A stretch of DNA of 64,000 nucleotides from Deltaproteobacteria bacterium (GCA_006226375.1 SBHC01000062.1:1-64000), one strand, 5' to 3'; counted from the stretch's first letter, positions 35,643 to 45,217 are shown. Notes: generated from the letters alone by a model not told the origin. A program made the numbers and translations.

Positions 35643-36809
35643 ATGACAGACAAACCATCCTCACCATCCAGCTATCCTTTTGAAACACCTGGACTTCAGG
35701 TCACGCCGGAAGGTTCGGCAACTCCCGTCAATGTTCCACCGATGGAAGTTCGCGATATGCCGACGGTGTACGGTCTCACCCGAACCAGCATGATGCCTGC
35801 GTTTCCGGAACGCAACGCTCCTCCCACGCACAAGCTGGAGCGCAAAAACATCCCACAGCATCCGAACACCAGCTTCAGCGCGACCATGCCCAATGAGTTT
35901 ATGATTCCCTCTTTTACGGGCACAACCGCGTTTGAAGCGATGAGGTACGAGAAGCCATTTATCGTGCGGCTGTGGAGCAGCTTTTGGCAAAACAACTCCA
36001 TCTTGATTGCCAGCGGGATTGCCTATCACGCCCTGATTTCCTTGATCCCCTTGTTTGCGTTTGCCTTTGTCGTCCTGTCCCAAATGTTCGACACAGAGCT
36101 GCTGGTACAAACCCTCGCCAGTAACGCTGAGCACCTTGTTCCTGGCAACATGACCGCGATCGAGTCCCAGCTCACCTACTTCGTAGTGCACCGTGAGTTG
36201 TTCGGCGGTGTGACCTTAATTCTCTTGTTGTTCACCAGTCGGATCGCGTTCCTAACGCTGGAGAGCGCCATGGCTGTGGTGTTTGCGTACGACAAAACAC
36301 AGTCCAAGCGCCGCTTTTGGGTGTCCATTACCATCACCTACGTATACATCGCCTGCATCTTCATCGGCTTGTTACTTCTGACAGGGGTGAGCTCGCTCTT
36401 AAGTCGTTCGAGCAACGGAACCATCAACCTTCTGGGGCTTTCGTGGGCGCTGCACCTCAACTCCAACATCTTCCTCCATGTCCTCAGCTACATCGGCCTG
36501 GGGCTGATGCTTTCGTCGTTTTATATGATCCTTCCACGGTGCCCCATTTCACACAAGCGAGCGCTGCTCGGAGGATTTGTGGCGGCTGCCATCTGGGAAG
36601 TGGTACGCCACGGGCTGATCTACTTCTTCTCGGAATACTATGTGTTCAGCCAAATTTATGGAGCGCTAGGGACTGTGATTGTGATCTTGCTCTGCCTCCA
36701 GATCGCAGCCATTATCATCTTGCTGGGAGCCCAGATCATTGCGGAATTACAACGCGAAGAGCTGTATCTCACTCTGAAAGGTGAGCTGGGAAGCAGCGAT
36801 TCTGCTTAA
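35643..36809 (+). CDS. YihY/BrkB family membrane protein
   Basis: A 388-residue protein. A ~100-residue Pro/Thr-rich cytoplasmic N-terminus precedes the YihY core with six helices: NSILIASGIAYHALISLIPLFAFAF, then LILLLFTSRIAFLTLESAM, ISITYVYIACIFIG-type helix, and ALLGGFVAAAIWEVVRHGL. ATG 35643 has AAGG eight bases upstream and gives MTDKPSSP; TTG 35625 would be an alternative. The long N-terminus is not typical for the family. The function of the family is unsettled (once called tRNA-processing ribonuclease BN, later withdrawn). Likely cotranscribed with the gene before it. Confidence 0.8.
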   Translation: MTDKPSSPSSYPFETPGLQVTPEGSATPVNVPPMEVRDMPTVYGLTRTSMMPAFPERNAPPTHKLERKNIPQHPNTSFSATMPNEFMIPSFTGTTAFEAMRYEKPFIVRLWSSFWQNNSILIASGIAYHALISLIPLFAFAFVVLSQMFDTELLVQTLASNAEHLVPGNMTAIESQLTYFVVHRELFGGVTLILLLFTSRIAFLTLESAMAVVFAYDKTQSKRRFWVSITITYVYIACIFIGLLLLTGVSSLLSRSSNGTINLLGLSWALHLNSNIFLHVLSYIGLGLMLSSFYMILPRCPISHKRALLGGFVAAAIWEVVRHGLIYFFSEYYVFSQIYGALGTVIVILLCLQIAAIIILLGAQIIAELQREELYLTLKGELGSSDSA

Positions 36810-36937
36810 CTTGTGACGCTTTTTCGACCACTCTCCCCCTTACCTCCAACGAAACCATCCTTTCCGCTTGCATCTACGAAACGCCACCCCCATATTGTGG
36901 GATGTCCACGAAACCCGTTTGGAGAGAAGGCGTTGCA

Positions 36938-37594
36938 ATGGCGAACTCCCCCTCAACCACTCCCAACTCCTGGTCCAGGCACCGCTGGCGAAGCCTTTGT
37001 TTGATAGGCGGGCTGCTAGCGTTGAGCCTCTTCAGCATTAACTGCGGTATGTACCAACCACCTCGTGTGTGGAAGTGCGAATGCCTGCAAGTCTGCTTGG
37101 ACAAAGACGGCAACCAAATAGCATCCATCCGGCCTCTCAAGCTCACCCAACTGGCTTGCGGTTACACCCGGACCGGCGCTCTCTACGACGCTGCCCAACG
37201 ATGCGACAACCAACCTGTGGACGGCTGCGCCCGAACAGCCTGCACCTGCAGCACCTGCTTCTTCTCGCGCAAACACGTTTGCCGACAGCGCGCCAGAGCC
37301 GGCGTTGCACCAGTTCCAGGAACCATCGACGACGATGACACGGTTTGGGTTTTTGACTCTGATGACGATGATGACGTCGATGTCTACGAAGAAGAAGAAT
37401 GGCTCGACTCCGACGCTCCCTACGACGACTGGATCGAGGACGACACCAACAACTGGTCCGATGACAACACAGACGACAATTGGTCTGACGACAACTGGTC
37501 TGACGACAACACCGATGATAACTGGTCTGATGACAACACGGATGATTGGGGCGATGACGATTGGGGGGATGACGACTGGAGTGACGATCCTTAA
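36938..37594 (+). CDS. Lipoprotein-like protein with Asp/Trp-rich repeat tail
   Basis: A 218-residue protein. ATG 36938 is preceded by GGAGAGAAGG at good spacing; ATG 36902 has none. A hydrophobic stretch (LCLIGGLLALSLFSINC) may be a lipoprotein signal with Cys36, although Asn at -1 is atypical. A Cys-rich domain follows (CECLQVC, CARTACTCSTCF). From ~130 the chain becomes strongly acidic, and the last ~60 residues are built on NWSDDN/NTDD units (for example NNWSDDNTDDNWSDD) and end DDWSDDP. Acidic Asp-rich tails often bind calcium. No known family. Confidence 0.7.
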   Translation: MANSPSTTPNSWSRHRWRSLCLIGGLLALSLFSINCGMYQPPRVWKCECLQVCLDKDGNQIASIRPLKLTQLACGYTRTGALYDAAQRCDNQPVDGCARTACTCSTCFFSRKHVCRQRARAGVAPVPGTIDDDDTVWVFDSDDDDDVDVYEEEEWLDSDAPYDDWIEDDTNNWSDDNTDDNWSDDNWSDDNTDDNWSDDNTDDWGDDDWGDDDWSDDP

Positions 37595-37655
37595 TGGAAC
37601 AAGAGATCGGATATAAGAGAGCGCTGTTGCGTTTCGCCTTAACGAAAGAACTCCC

Positions 37656-39947
37656 CTACCCTCGACGCGCGCTGGTAACCTGAATCGCAGGCCGCTGCTG
37701 TCCCGAAGTGAGACCTTGCAAGCGGGCTTCCATGTCGGATTCGTCGTGGCTGCGACGAACAGCTTCTTTCTCGTCGATGATCTTTTTGCGAACCAATTCT
37801 TCCAAGGATTGGTTCAGGAGCAGGTTGTTCTTTCCACTCATCGCAGTCGGGATCTGGTGCGTCTTGCCCTGACGAACCATGTTCGACACAGCGGAGTTTA
37901 CCGACATAACCTCAAAAGCAGCCACTCGTCCTCGCCCGGCCTTTTGCTTACACAAGACCTGACTCACCACTCCCTTGAGAACCTCCGACAACGTACCGCG
38001 TACCTGATTCTGTTGCTCTGCCGAGAACATATCGATGATTCGGTCGATGGTGCTCACTACGTTGTTGGTGTGGAGAGTTCCAAAGACAAGGTGACCGGTC
38101 AACGCTGTCTCGATCGCCAAAGAGACGGTCTCGCGATCTCGAAGTTCCCCAACCAAGACGATGTCGGGGTCTTCCCGTAGAGCGGCTCGCAACGCATCGC
38201 CAAAGGAGTTTGCGTGCAACCCAATTTCTCGTTGGTTGATCAGGGACTTCTTACTCTCATGCACAAATTCGATGGGATCTTCCAGGGTGATGATGTGCTG
38301 ACTCTTCCAGTGATTGAGCATATCAATCAAGGCAGCCAGCGTGGTTGATTTACCACTCCCAGTCGGTCCAGTAACGAGAACAAGTCCTTGCTTGAAGCCA
38401 GTAAGGTCACAAACACTCTGCGGTAGACGAAGGTCCTTCGCAGAGGGGATGTGCGTGGGAATCTGACGCAACACCGCGCTCACCCCGTTGGCTTCGTTGA
38501 ACAAGTTTACCCTGTAACGTGCCATGCCTTCAATGGTGTAGGAGAAGTCAACTTGCTCTCGCTTCTCAAACTCGCTTAAGTGACGGTCTTCCATCATCCC
38601 GGCGAGCAACTCGTAGACGTCTTCTTCGCCCAACACCTTGGCGTTGGGAACCTCAACCAGATCACCATCCAAACGCCAGCGAATGGGCTGCCGAGCAGAG
38701 AGGTGAAGGTCGGACGCGCCAACCTGAGCCATCTGTTGAAGCAGAGGCAAGATCGCCGACAGCCGCTGCCGCTTCTGCTCTGGAGTGAGGCGTTCACGCT
38801 TACGACGTATTCGCTTAATCTCCATGGAGGGCATCGCGCTGTGGCTCATGTTGCTGCCACCACCACCGATCCCCACAGCCGGAGCGGAGGCAAGCTGGTT
38901 CTGCAACGATTGAAGGGCCTGCGCATGAAACGCTTGCGATTGTTGGACTTGCGCTTGCATCACCTGATTTTGTTGGGCTTGAAGCTGTAACGCTTGTTGG
39001 GTCTGAAGATGCAGCTGCTGGATGCTTTGATTTTGTTTGGCCAGAGCATTCAACAACTCTTGGGCCAGCTTGGTGTCCATCGCTGAAGGAGCTTGGGCCA
39101 CAGGCTGTGGTGCGTGGGTTGGTGCATAACCCTGGCCTTGCGGATGACCGTACGCTCCACCTTGTGCCATGGGTGTGCCAGGAGGAGAGATCCCCTCCCC
39201 TTGTGCGGGCAAACCATCCGACGACTTGGGCGCAGAGATTCCATGTTGTTGCAAGATCCAGCGGAAGTTCCGCTTGCTGATCCGGAAAAGATAAGGCTGA
39301 ATCCCTGGAAGAACTTCCTGAAGGGCGTCGAGGACCTTCCGCGTTGGTTCACGGACAAAGGCCACACGCAGCAAGTTTCCGTCCAACTCCAACGGCAACA
39401 TCTGATGTTGTTGAATAATGTGACTTGGAAGGATGCTGAGGACATCGGGATTGAAGTCATCAAGGACCTTGAGTTTAAGCTTGGGCAAGGCCGGCTTTTG
39501 CAGCATCATCGAGACCATTTCAGCCATCGAACGACACAGTCGGTAGACCAACATCGGCATCCGGCGGAGCAGCTCTTGAAACGATTTGCCTTGCAACATC
39601 AAGAGCAAACTCGGCTTCTTAACGAGCACACTGGCGGAGCGTTCCTGCTGCAACAAGAAGTCGGAAGCGCCGATAATTCGGGGGGCTTCCAAGGAGCCCA
39701 CGTCCACGTACCCGCCCGCCTCACTGAACGGAGCGACCAACGACACTTCTCCGGAAAGTAACAAATAGCAAGTGTCTGCCGAGTCGCCGTTGGTAAAGAG
39801 ATACTCGTTCGCGTTGTACTCGAACACGCGCGCTGAACTTAAAATCAACTCGAAATCATTGGGGCTCAAGCGAGCCAGCAGCATATCTTGATGCAACGCG
39901 TTGTAGATTTGGTCGCGTACTTCGCCGCGCTTCGACAACTCCTTCAT
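37656..39947 (-). CDS. cNMP-binding/GspE-N/PilT fusion ATPase
   Basis: A 763-residue fusion. Residues ~20-150 form a cyclic-nucleotide-binding-like domain (YLFTNGDSADTCYLLLSGEVSLVAPF). Residues ~165-245 resemble the GspE N-terminal domain (LPSHIIQQHQMLPLELDG). A Gln-rich linker lies at ~285-360. Residues ~395-740 are a PilT-type ATPase with ASDLHLSA, Walker A GPTGSGKSTT near 525-533, Walker B-like LVGELRD, the His box TALTGHLVFGTLHTNN, and RGRVAAFEV. PilT drives pilus retraction at the inner membrane. The cNMP front suggests gating by cAMP, c-di-GMP or a relative, though the effector is unknown. GAGGAG precedes ATG 39947. Confidence 0.88.
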   Translation of the reverse strand: MKELSKRGEVRDQIYNALHQDMLLARLSPNDFELILSSARVFEYNANEYLFTNGDSADTCYLLLSGEVSLVAPFSEAGGYVDVGSLEAPRIIGASDFLLQQERSASVLVKKPSLLLMLQGKSFQELLRRMPMLVYRLCRSMAEMVSMMLQKPALPKLKLKVLDDFNPDVLSILPSHIIQQHQMLPLELDGNLLRVAFVREPTRKVLDALQEVLPGIQPYLFRISKRNFRWILQQHGISAPKSSDGLPAQGEGISPPGTPMAQGGAYGHPQGQGYAPTHAPQPVAQAPSAMDTKLAQELLNALAKQNQSIQQLHLQTQQALQLQAQQNQVMQAQVQQSQAFHAQALQSLQNQLASAPAVGIGGGGSNMSHSAMPSMEIKRIRRKRERLTPEQKRQRLSAILPLLQQMAQVGASDLHLSARQPIRWRLDGDLVEVPNAKVLGEEDVYELLAGMMEDRHLSEFEKREQVDFSYTIEGMARYRVNLFNEANGVSAVLRQIPTHIPSAKDLRLPQSVCDLTGFKQGLVLVTGPTGSGKSTTLAALIDMLNHWKSQHIITLEDPIEFVHESKKSLINQREIGLHANSFGDALRAALREDPDIVLVGELRDRETVSLAIETALTGHLVFGTLHTNNVVSTIDRIIDMFSAEQQNQVRGTLSEVLKGVVSQVLCKQKAGRGRVAAFEVMSVNSAVSNMVRQGKTHQIPTAMSGKNNLLLNQSLEELVRKKIIDEKEAVRRSHDESDMEARLQGLTSGQQRPAIQVTSARRG

Positions 39948-40212
39948 CGTTCACTCCTCATCCTTGAGAACAATCCGCGCGAATACATAGGAACTCCACA
40001 AGTTCGAGCAGCCATCATTTGCTGCACTTGTTTGACACCGCAACATCATCCTGGCGATGCACTTGTGGAAGAAAACGGCTCTCACGAAGAGGAACTGTAA
40101 CCGAAACCTGAAAAAGAGAAAGCCTCCCACGCCTTCCCCTTGAAAACAGAAGACTGGAAAACTTCCTGCGCAGGAGTCAGCCCGACTCCAAGGCATGGCA
40201 AGTCAGGTGTTC

Positions 40213-41211
40213 TTAGGCTTTGTAGGCGTTGAGATCGCCCAAAGCAATCTGTCCGTCGTGATGCTTGATGATGCAGCCTTTGATTTCAAGATCGTTGAAG
40301 AAGGCCTTGTTCTCCAGCAAAAACCGAGCGGCTCGTTTCAACTCGTTGGGCACAGCAGGCTGGCTTTGCAACGACTCCAGGTCCTTCCGGCTGATCAGCC
40401 CCCGGTCTCCTTCACTAGAGGCGGCGATGTAGAAGTGGCGTTTGAGAATCTCGACAACCTGCTTCATCGTCATAGGTGGCTCCGACGAAGATTCCTTCGG
40501 CTTTGTTGCACAAGGTTTGGGCTGTGGCGGTGTCGCGACCTCCTCTTTCTCTTCCATCTTGGCTCGCTTCGCTGCCTTGAACGCAGCCTCGTTGGCGACC
40601 TCTGGATCTGCCGCAGACGTCTTGGGGTGTTCTGTCTTCGAAGACGCTGCTCGCTTCGCGGCTTTGAACGCGGCCTCACCCTGGGAACCATCGTACGGTT
40701 TCGACTCCTTGATCTGAGCAAAGTCAGGAAGAGCCACAGGGCGCTTTGCTTCCACAGGCTCTCCTCCAGGGCTGAGCAGAGGCTGCGCCAGCCGCTCAAA
40801 CATCGCCTCTGTTAACACCCCATTTTGTTTCAGTTTCAAAAGAGTCTTGTACGCCTCTTCCCGTTCATTTTCGCTTGACATGTCGGTGGAACTGCGATAG
40901 GCACTTGCGCTAGCAGACCGGGTCGTGGACTCTGCAACCTTTTGTCCACAGTACCCAGACGCAAGCTTCTTCACCTCACTCCCTGAGGGCGAAGGAGCGT
41001 AAGCATCTGTCGAGGTCGAAGACACCTTGCTTTTCTCCTCGACACAACGCTGGCTACTCACAGGAGAGCCAGCCACGCCGCTGGAAAGCCCGGCTTGTTC
41101 AAGGGAGTTCAGTCGTTGCATGGAGGACGTTGTCGCCTCCGCTGGGGAACATGAGTTTGGGGTTTGGGGCAACGACACCACTTCGGTTCGGATACAGTTG
41201 AGTTTGTTCAT
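40213..41211 (-). CDS. Protein with EF-hand-like HrpF/NolX-type C-terminal repeats
   Basis: A 332-residue protein with no signal peptide. The N-terminal ~110 residues are polar and Ser-rich. Two copies of EAAFKAAKRA (about residues 178 and 213) flank a polar spacer. The C-terminal ~85 residues have two EF-hand-like loops, EGDRGLISRKDLESL and HHDGQIALGDLNAYK, joined by PNELKRAARFLLENKAFFNDL. That pattern of loop, PxxLKxAAxxLLxNxxxF and loop is known from HrpF/NolX-like proteins that may be secreted by type III systems. No secretion genes are adjacent. TAGGAG precedes ATG 41211. The similarity is by eye only. Confidence 0.5.
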   Translation of the reverse strand: MNKLNCIRTEVVSLPQTPNSCSPAEATTSSMQRLNSLEQAGLSSGVAGSPVSSQRCVEEKSKVSSTSTDAYAPSPSGSEVKKLASGYCGQKVAESTTRSASASAYRSSTDMSSENEREEAYKTLLKLKQNGVLTEAMFERLAQPLLSPGGEPVEAKRPVALPDFAQIKESKPYDGSQGEAAFKAAKRAASSKTEHPKTSAADPEVANEAAFKAAKRAKMEEKEEVATPPQPKPCATKPKESSSEPPMTMKQVVEILKRHFYIAASSEGDRGLISRKDLESLQSQPAVPNELKRAARFLLENKAFFNDLEIKGCIIKHHDGQIALGDLNAYKA

Positions 41212-41427
41212 CAGAGACTCCTACGCTGGAAAGAGAGGGAAACCTTGGTTCTCACAAGCAGCACACCGTTCCATTGGAATTGTTCGACGCGTTGTCGTCG
41301 TGCTGCCTGTGCCTCCCCCCTTTCTCAAGACCCATACCGAAAGCCCAACTCTCCAAAGAACAAGAAACAAAGTCAGGAAGTTAAGCGACGTCCCCTTGCG
41401 CTTCAGCAGGGAGACTTTTTGAGAGGT

Positions 41428-41444
41428 TGTCCGGAATTTGGACA
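41428..41444. promoter_or_regulatory. Short inverted repeat upstream of the 41496 lipoprotein gene
   Basis: TGTCC, seven bases, GGACA: perfect 5-bp arms, 51 bases before ATG 41496. It could be an operator. The arms are short and may be chance. Confidence 0.25.
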
Positions 41445-41495
41445 GCCTCTGCACAAAATCCACACACAAACGTCAGCAGAGAAAAGGAGCAGAGG

Positions 41496-42914
41496 ATGAA
41501 ACTGTTACGTTCTCGAATCCATTTGCTTTGGCTATGCAGCGTGGGTGTTGGAGCTTGTGTATCTGTATCCACAAGCTTACCGAGGACGACCCCACGCGCC
41601 ACCGTGCAAGCGGAGGCCTCCTCCTCTCACATGGAGCAGCCCAAACAGGAAGACATATCGACGCTTGCCGAAGCAGGACGAGCAGCAGCGCCCGCTTCCC
41701 TCCAAGCCTCATCCTTGATCGCACCTGAAGAGTCAGCCTCTCAACAAGCCAAAAAGCCTCCCTCCCCCTTGGTGCCTCCACCTCCGCCTCCTATCCGGGA
41801 GCGTCCAGATTGGGAGCAGTGGGTGTCTCGATTCGAGGCAATGGGCAAGTCGATACTTCGAGCCGGTCGTCGAATTCGTTACCGTCAGAGGCAGGTCCGC
41901 AAACGTTGCCAACAGGGCAAGACCTCACGGGCCGCTTGCCGCTACCACAACCGCTCGGCCCGGATCTTCTCCATCAATTACCGTACATCGCCGCGCAACT
42001 ACCGTGGCTATGTTACGTTTTCTCGAAAGCGCAAGAAGAAGATCCCCCGCTCCTTAATGAAGTGGTATCGACGTGTGGATCGGAAGCGTTACTTCCCTCA
42101 AGGTCGTTGCTACCTCGACAAAGGAATGCTGGCCAACTGCATGACCTTTGCGCTCTGCGCAGTCAAAGAGGGGGTGCGCAATTACAAGAAAGACGACCAA
42201 CCTGGTTTTGCTTACCCAACCTGGGGCATTGTCCAATACTGGACGACCAAGATCTTCCACGCGCATCTGCACGACTATGTCAAACAAGGCAAGTCACGAA
42301 TCGGCATTCGCACATTGCACACCCACATGGATGACTGGAGCCTGGAGCAAAAACTCGCGGTATCTCGCAGACTTTTGCTCGACATGTATGAGTCGTACCG
42401 CAAGCTTGTCCGCCGTAAAGCTCGCCCCTCCAACCACATCATCTATAACAAGGCATTTTGCTCCAACATCGTTGTGGACTTGGGGCGCTTAAACCGCGCT
42501 CTACCCGGTGACCTGTTTGGAATGGTCCACTATCGCAAGCGCAGAAAGAACGCCAAGGTCCGGCTTCATTTCCAGCATTGGGGGCTGGTCGCCAACCCCT
42601 CCCACAATCGGGTGTACCACATCCAAACCCCAGGGGGTCTTTGGGGAAAAACCTACAGGAAGTGGGGAATTCAATACGGGAGCTACACCACACCCGAGAC
42701 GGAGTGGAAGTGGATTCGTCGACGCCGTCGATACCGCAAGAAAATCATGTCGATCCATCGCGTCAACCTGCACTACTACATGCAGGCCCGCGAACAAAAT
42801 GTGAACCTTTACAGCTCCAAAGATCCTGACTTTTGTCGGCACTGGATTGAAAACTACGCTGATATCTATTTCAACAACATGGCCGATGTCAGCAAAAACG
42901 AATCTACCGATTAG
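41496..42914 (+). CDS. Lipoprotein with possible NlpC/P60-like cysteine hydrolase fold
   Basis: A 472-residue protein. The lipobox is VGAC (Cys21). A Pro/Ser/Ala tether (about 30-100, ending PPPPPPI) precedes a basic region with many RY/KR pairs. A candidate catalytic Cys is Cys215 in MLANCMTFALC. ALPGDLFGMVHY and HFQHWGLVANPSHNRVYHIQT (His361) resemble the GDL and HxGI motifs of NlpC/P60 enzymes that cut peptidoglycan peptides. The order and spacing (146 residues between Cys and His) are longer than usual, so the match is tentative. AAGGAGCAGAGG precedes ATG 41496. Confidence 0.55.
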   Translation: MKLLRSRIHLLWLCSVGVGACVSVSTSLPRTTPRATVQAEASSSHMEQPKQEDISTLAEAGRAAAPASLQASSLIAPEESASQQAKKPPSPLVPPPPPPIRERPDWEQWVSRFEAMGKSILRAGRRIRYRQRQVRKRCQQGKTSRAACRYHNRSARIFSINYRTSPRNYRGYVTFSRKRKKKIPRSLMKWYRRVDRKRYFPQGRCYLDKGMLANCMTFALCAVKEGVRNYKKDDQPGFAYPTWGIVQYWTTKIFHAHLHDYVKQGKSRIGIRTLHTHMDDWSLEQKLAVSRRLLLDMYESYRKLVRRKARPSNHIIYNKAFCSNIVVDLGRLNRALPGDLFGMVHYRKRRKNAKVRLHFQHWGLVANPSHNRVYHIQTPGGLWGKTYRKWGIQYGSYTTPETEWKWIRRRRRYRKKIMSIHRVNLHYYMQAREQNVNLYSSKDPDFCRHWIENYADIYFNNMADVSKNESTD

Positions 42915-43177
42915 AGTCAAAGACTTAGACACTCGAAGTCACGTCCCTCCAACCCCACCTCCACAACAAATCCTTTCCCAAAGAGAATTCTTGCGACACA
43001 GAAACGTCCAAACATCATAGAGTAGCAGTGTAGCAAAAAGGGCCAACCCGCGAACAGTGCGCGTAACATACCGTGACTGCATCGAAATGAACCTTGCGCC
43101 AGCCCCCTCTTCGCGATAATGTGTTGACCCAAAGTTTGAAGATAGAGTTTGTCTGGTCTCGCTGGTTTGGAGATCCA

Positions 43178-45217
43178 ATGAAACAAGTCACGATGTGGAC
43201 TGCCGGCCTCCTTTTGGCTCTGGGAGCCTTTTGGACGACACTTCACTTTACCCACAACTCCAGTTCGAATCCTTCGGCCTCCCCCACCAAGGGCAAGTTT
43301 GTCCTTCAGTTGTTGCACGCCTCCGACCACGAGGGTGGACTCAACGCGATAGAAGACGCACCGCGCATGTCCTCGGTAATTCGGGCGCTGAAGAAGACCT
43401 ACCCCCACACAGTGGTCGCTTCCTCTGGCGACAACTACATCACAGGACCCTTCTTCCGAGCCAGCGACGATCCCTCCATGAAACAAGTATTGGGGCGTGT
43501 CGGTCCAGGTCGAGGCGACATCTTAATGCTCAACGCCATGGGGTTTCAGGTTTCGGCGCTGGGGAACCATGAGTTTGACGAAGGAACGCCCGTTGTTGCA
43601 TCCCTGCTCAATAAGGACAGCAAAAATGGGAAAACCTATGAGGGAGCCCTGTTTCCCTACCTTAGCGCCAACCTCGACTGCAGCACCGACAAAGCCCTCG
43701 CTCCTTTCGTCACGCCCGATGGTCAGGAAGCAAGCAAGATCCCGCGCACGATCGCTCGTAGCGCCATCGTCACAGTGGGCGGACACCGCATTGGCTTTGT
43801 TGGGGCAACCACACCGTCACTTCCTAAGATTTCAAATCCAGGCAAGATTGTTGTCACTCCCAACGATAGCTCCAACATCAAAGCCCTTGCAGCCATCGTT
43901 CAACGCTCGGTCGACGCGCTGCGCAAACAAGGCATCAACAAGATCATTGTGCTCTCGCACCAGCAACAGATGTTCAAAGAGTTTGAACTCGCCAAGTATC
44001 TCAACGGTGTTGACATCCTGATCGGTGGTGGCTCCGACACCATCTTCTCCGACAGCACAGATCGATTGCGCGACGGTGACAAGTCGGAAGGCCCCTATCC
44101 CACCTGGAAGACATCACCTGATGGTGAACCCATCGCGATACTCAACACCGATGGACAATACCGCTACGTAGGTCGTTTTGTGATCACCTTTGACGAAAAC
44201 GGCGTGCTTCTCCCCGATTCGTACAACCCCAAAATCAGCGGGGCCTACCCGACCGATGCCAAAGGAGTTGAGGAACTGGGCAATGTAAAACCTGACCCCA
44301 AAGTCAAAGCGGTGGCTGACGGCATCAAGAAAGTTTTGATGGAGAAAGACAGCGCCATCTTCGGGCATACCACCGTGTACCTCAATGGTCGTCGCTTGTC
44401 GGTCCGTCGAGGAGAGACAAACCTCGGCAACCTCACCGCAGAAGCCAACTTGTTTGTTGCACGGCGAGCCGATCCCAGCACAGACATCAGCTTTAAGAAT
44501 GGTGGCGCCATCCGCTACCACATTGGGTTTGTATCCACCCACCACAAAGGTCCAGACGGAAGGAAAGTGTACCACGGTAAAGTTCAGTACCTTCCACCTG
44601 CAGCCAATCCTCTAACCCAGAAAAAGGAAGGCCAGATCTCGCGGCTCGACATTGAGAATGCGTTGCGATTCAACAACCCCCTTGTCCTTGTTCAAGTCAC
44701 AGCCTCACAGCTGCGCGGCATCATAGAACACAGCGTCGCCACCTGGACACCGCACAGCAGCCCTGGGCGGTTCCCCCAGATCGCGGGCTTTGCCTTTAGC
44801 TTTGATCCCAAGCGGCCTATCGGCAAACGGGTCCAGTCGCTTGCTCTCTACCGCAAAAACGGAACCATCAAGGACATTGTACTCAAGAACGGAAAGCTCC
44901 AAGGCAACCCTGCTCGAACGTTTCGGATGGTCACCCTGCAGTACCTTGCTCAGGGAGGAGATGCTTACCCCATTCCTGACCTCAAGCGCCCAAGCACCAA
45001 GTTTGTTAAGCTGGTGGAAGCCCTCAAGAACAAGCCTGGCAAGGCCCGATTTACCCAACCGGGCCGAGAGCAAGACGCCCTTGCCGAGTACCTTTACGCC
45101 AAGTTCCCCAAGCGCTCTCCTTACAGCCAAGCCGACCAACCCAGTCACTTCGACAAACGCATCCAAAACTTATCCATGCGAGAGGACACTGTCCTCAAAC
45201 AGCGCCTTCCCCACTGA
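43178..45217 (+). CDS. Metallophosphatase/5'-nucleotidase family protein
   Basis: A 679-residue exported or membrane-anchored enzyme. The N-terminal metallophosphatase has LLHASDHEGG (Asp50, with Glu52 instead of the usual His), ASSGDNYITG, ALGNHEFDEG, VLSHQQQ and LIGGGSD. The C-terminal 5'-nucleotidase domain (about 400-620) has GETNLGNLTAEA, KNGGAIRYHIG and YLAQGGDAY. These enzymes remove phosphate from nucleotides or similar esters in the periplasm. The D-H-E variant of the first metal motif is typical of one subfamily. ATG 43178 has TTGGAG at good spacing; a frame open to 43094 is ignored. Confidence 0.83.
   Translation: MKQVTMWTAGLLLALGAFWTTLHFTHNSSSNPSASPTKGKFVLQLLHASDHEGGLNAIEDAPRMSSVIRALKKTYPHTVVASSGDNYITGPFFRASDDPSMKQVLGRVGPGRGDILMLNAMGFQVSALGNHEFDEGTPVVASLLNKDSKNGKTYEGALFPYLSANLDCSTDKALAPFVTPDGQEASKIPRTIARSAIVTVGGHRIGFVGATTPSLPKISNPGKIVVTPNDSSNIKALAAIVQRSVDALRKQGINKIIVLSHQQQMFKEFELAKYLNGVDILIGGGSDTIFSDSTDRLRDGDKSEGPYPTWKTSPDGEPIAILNTDGQYRYVGRFVITFDENGVLLPDSYNPKISGAYPTDAKGVEELGNVKPDPKVKAVADGIKKVLMEKDSAIFGHTTVYLNGRRLSVRRGETNLGNLTAEANLFVARRADPSTDISFKNGGAIRYHIGFVSTHHKGPDGRKVYHGKVQYLPPAANPLTQKKEGQISRLDIENALRFNNPLVLVQVTASQLRGIIEHSVATWTPHSSPGRFPQIAGFAFSFDPKRPIGKRVQSLALYRKNGTIKDIVLKNGKLQGNPARTFRMVTLQYLAQGGDAYPIPDLKRPSTKFVKLVEALKNKPGKARFTQPGREQDALAEYLYAKFPKRSPYSQADQPSHFDKRIQNLSMREDTVLKQRLPH

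Noticed and set aside
39951-40196. Small leftward gene between the PilT fusion and the EF-hand-like gene
   Set aside because: The 81-residue frame has no convincing start site and an unnatural Phe/Cys/Arg composition; I treat the gap as non-coding.
40150-40200. Terminator after the EF-hand-like gene
   Set aside because: GGAGTC...GACTCC forms a 6-bp stem, but no T-run follows in the leftward direction.
40213-41211. Type III secretion locus
   Set aside because: Only a possible effector-like protein is seen; no injectisome, chaperone or needle genes occur in the window.
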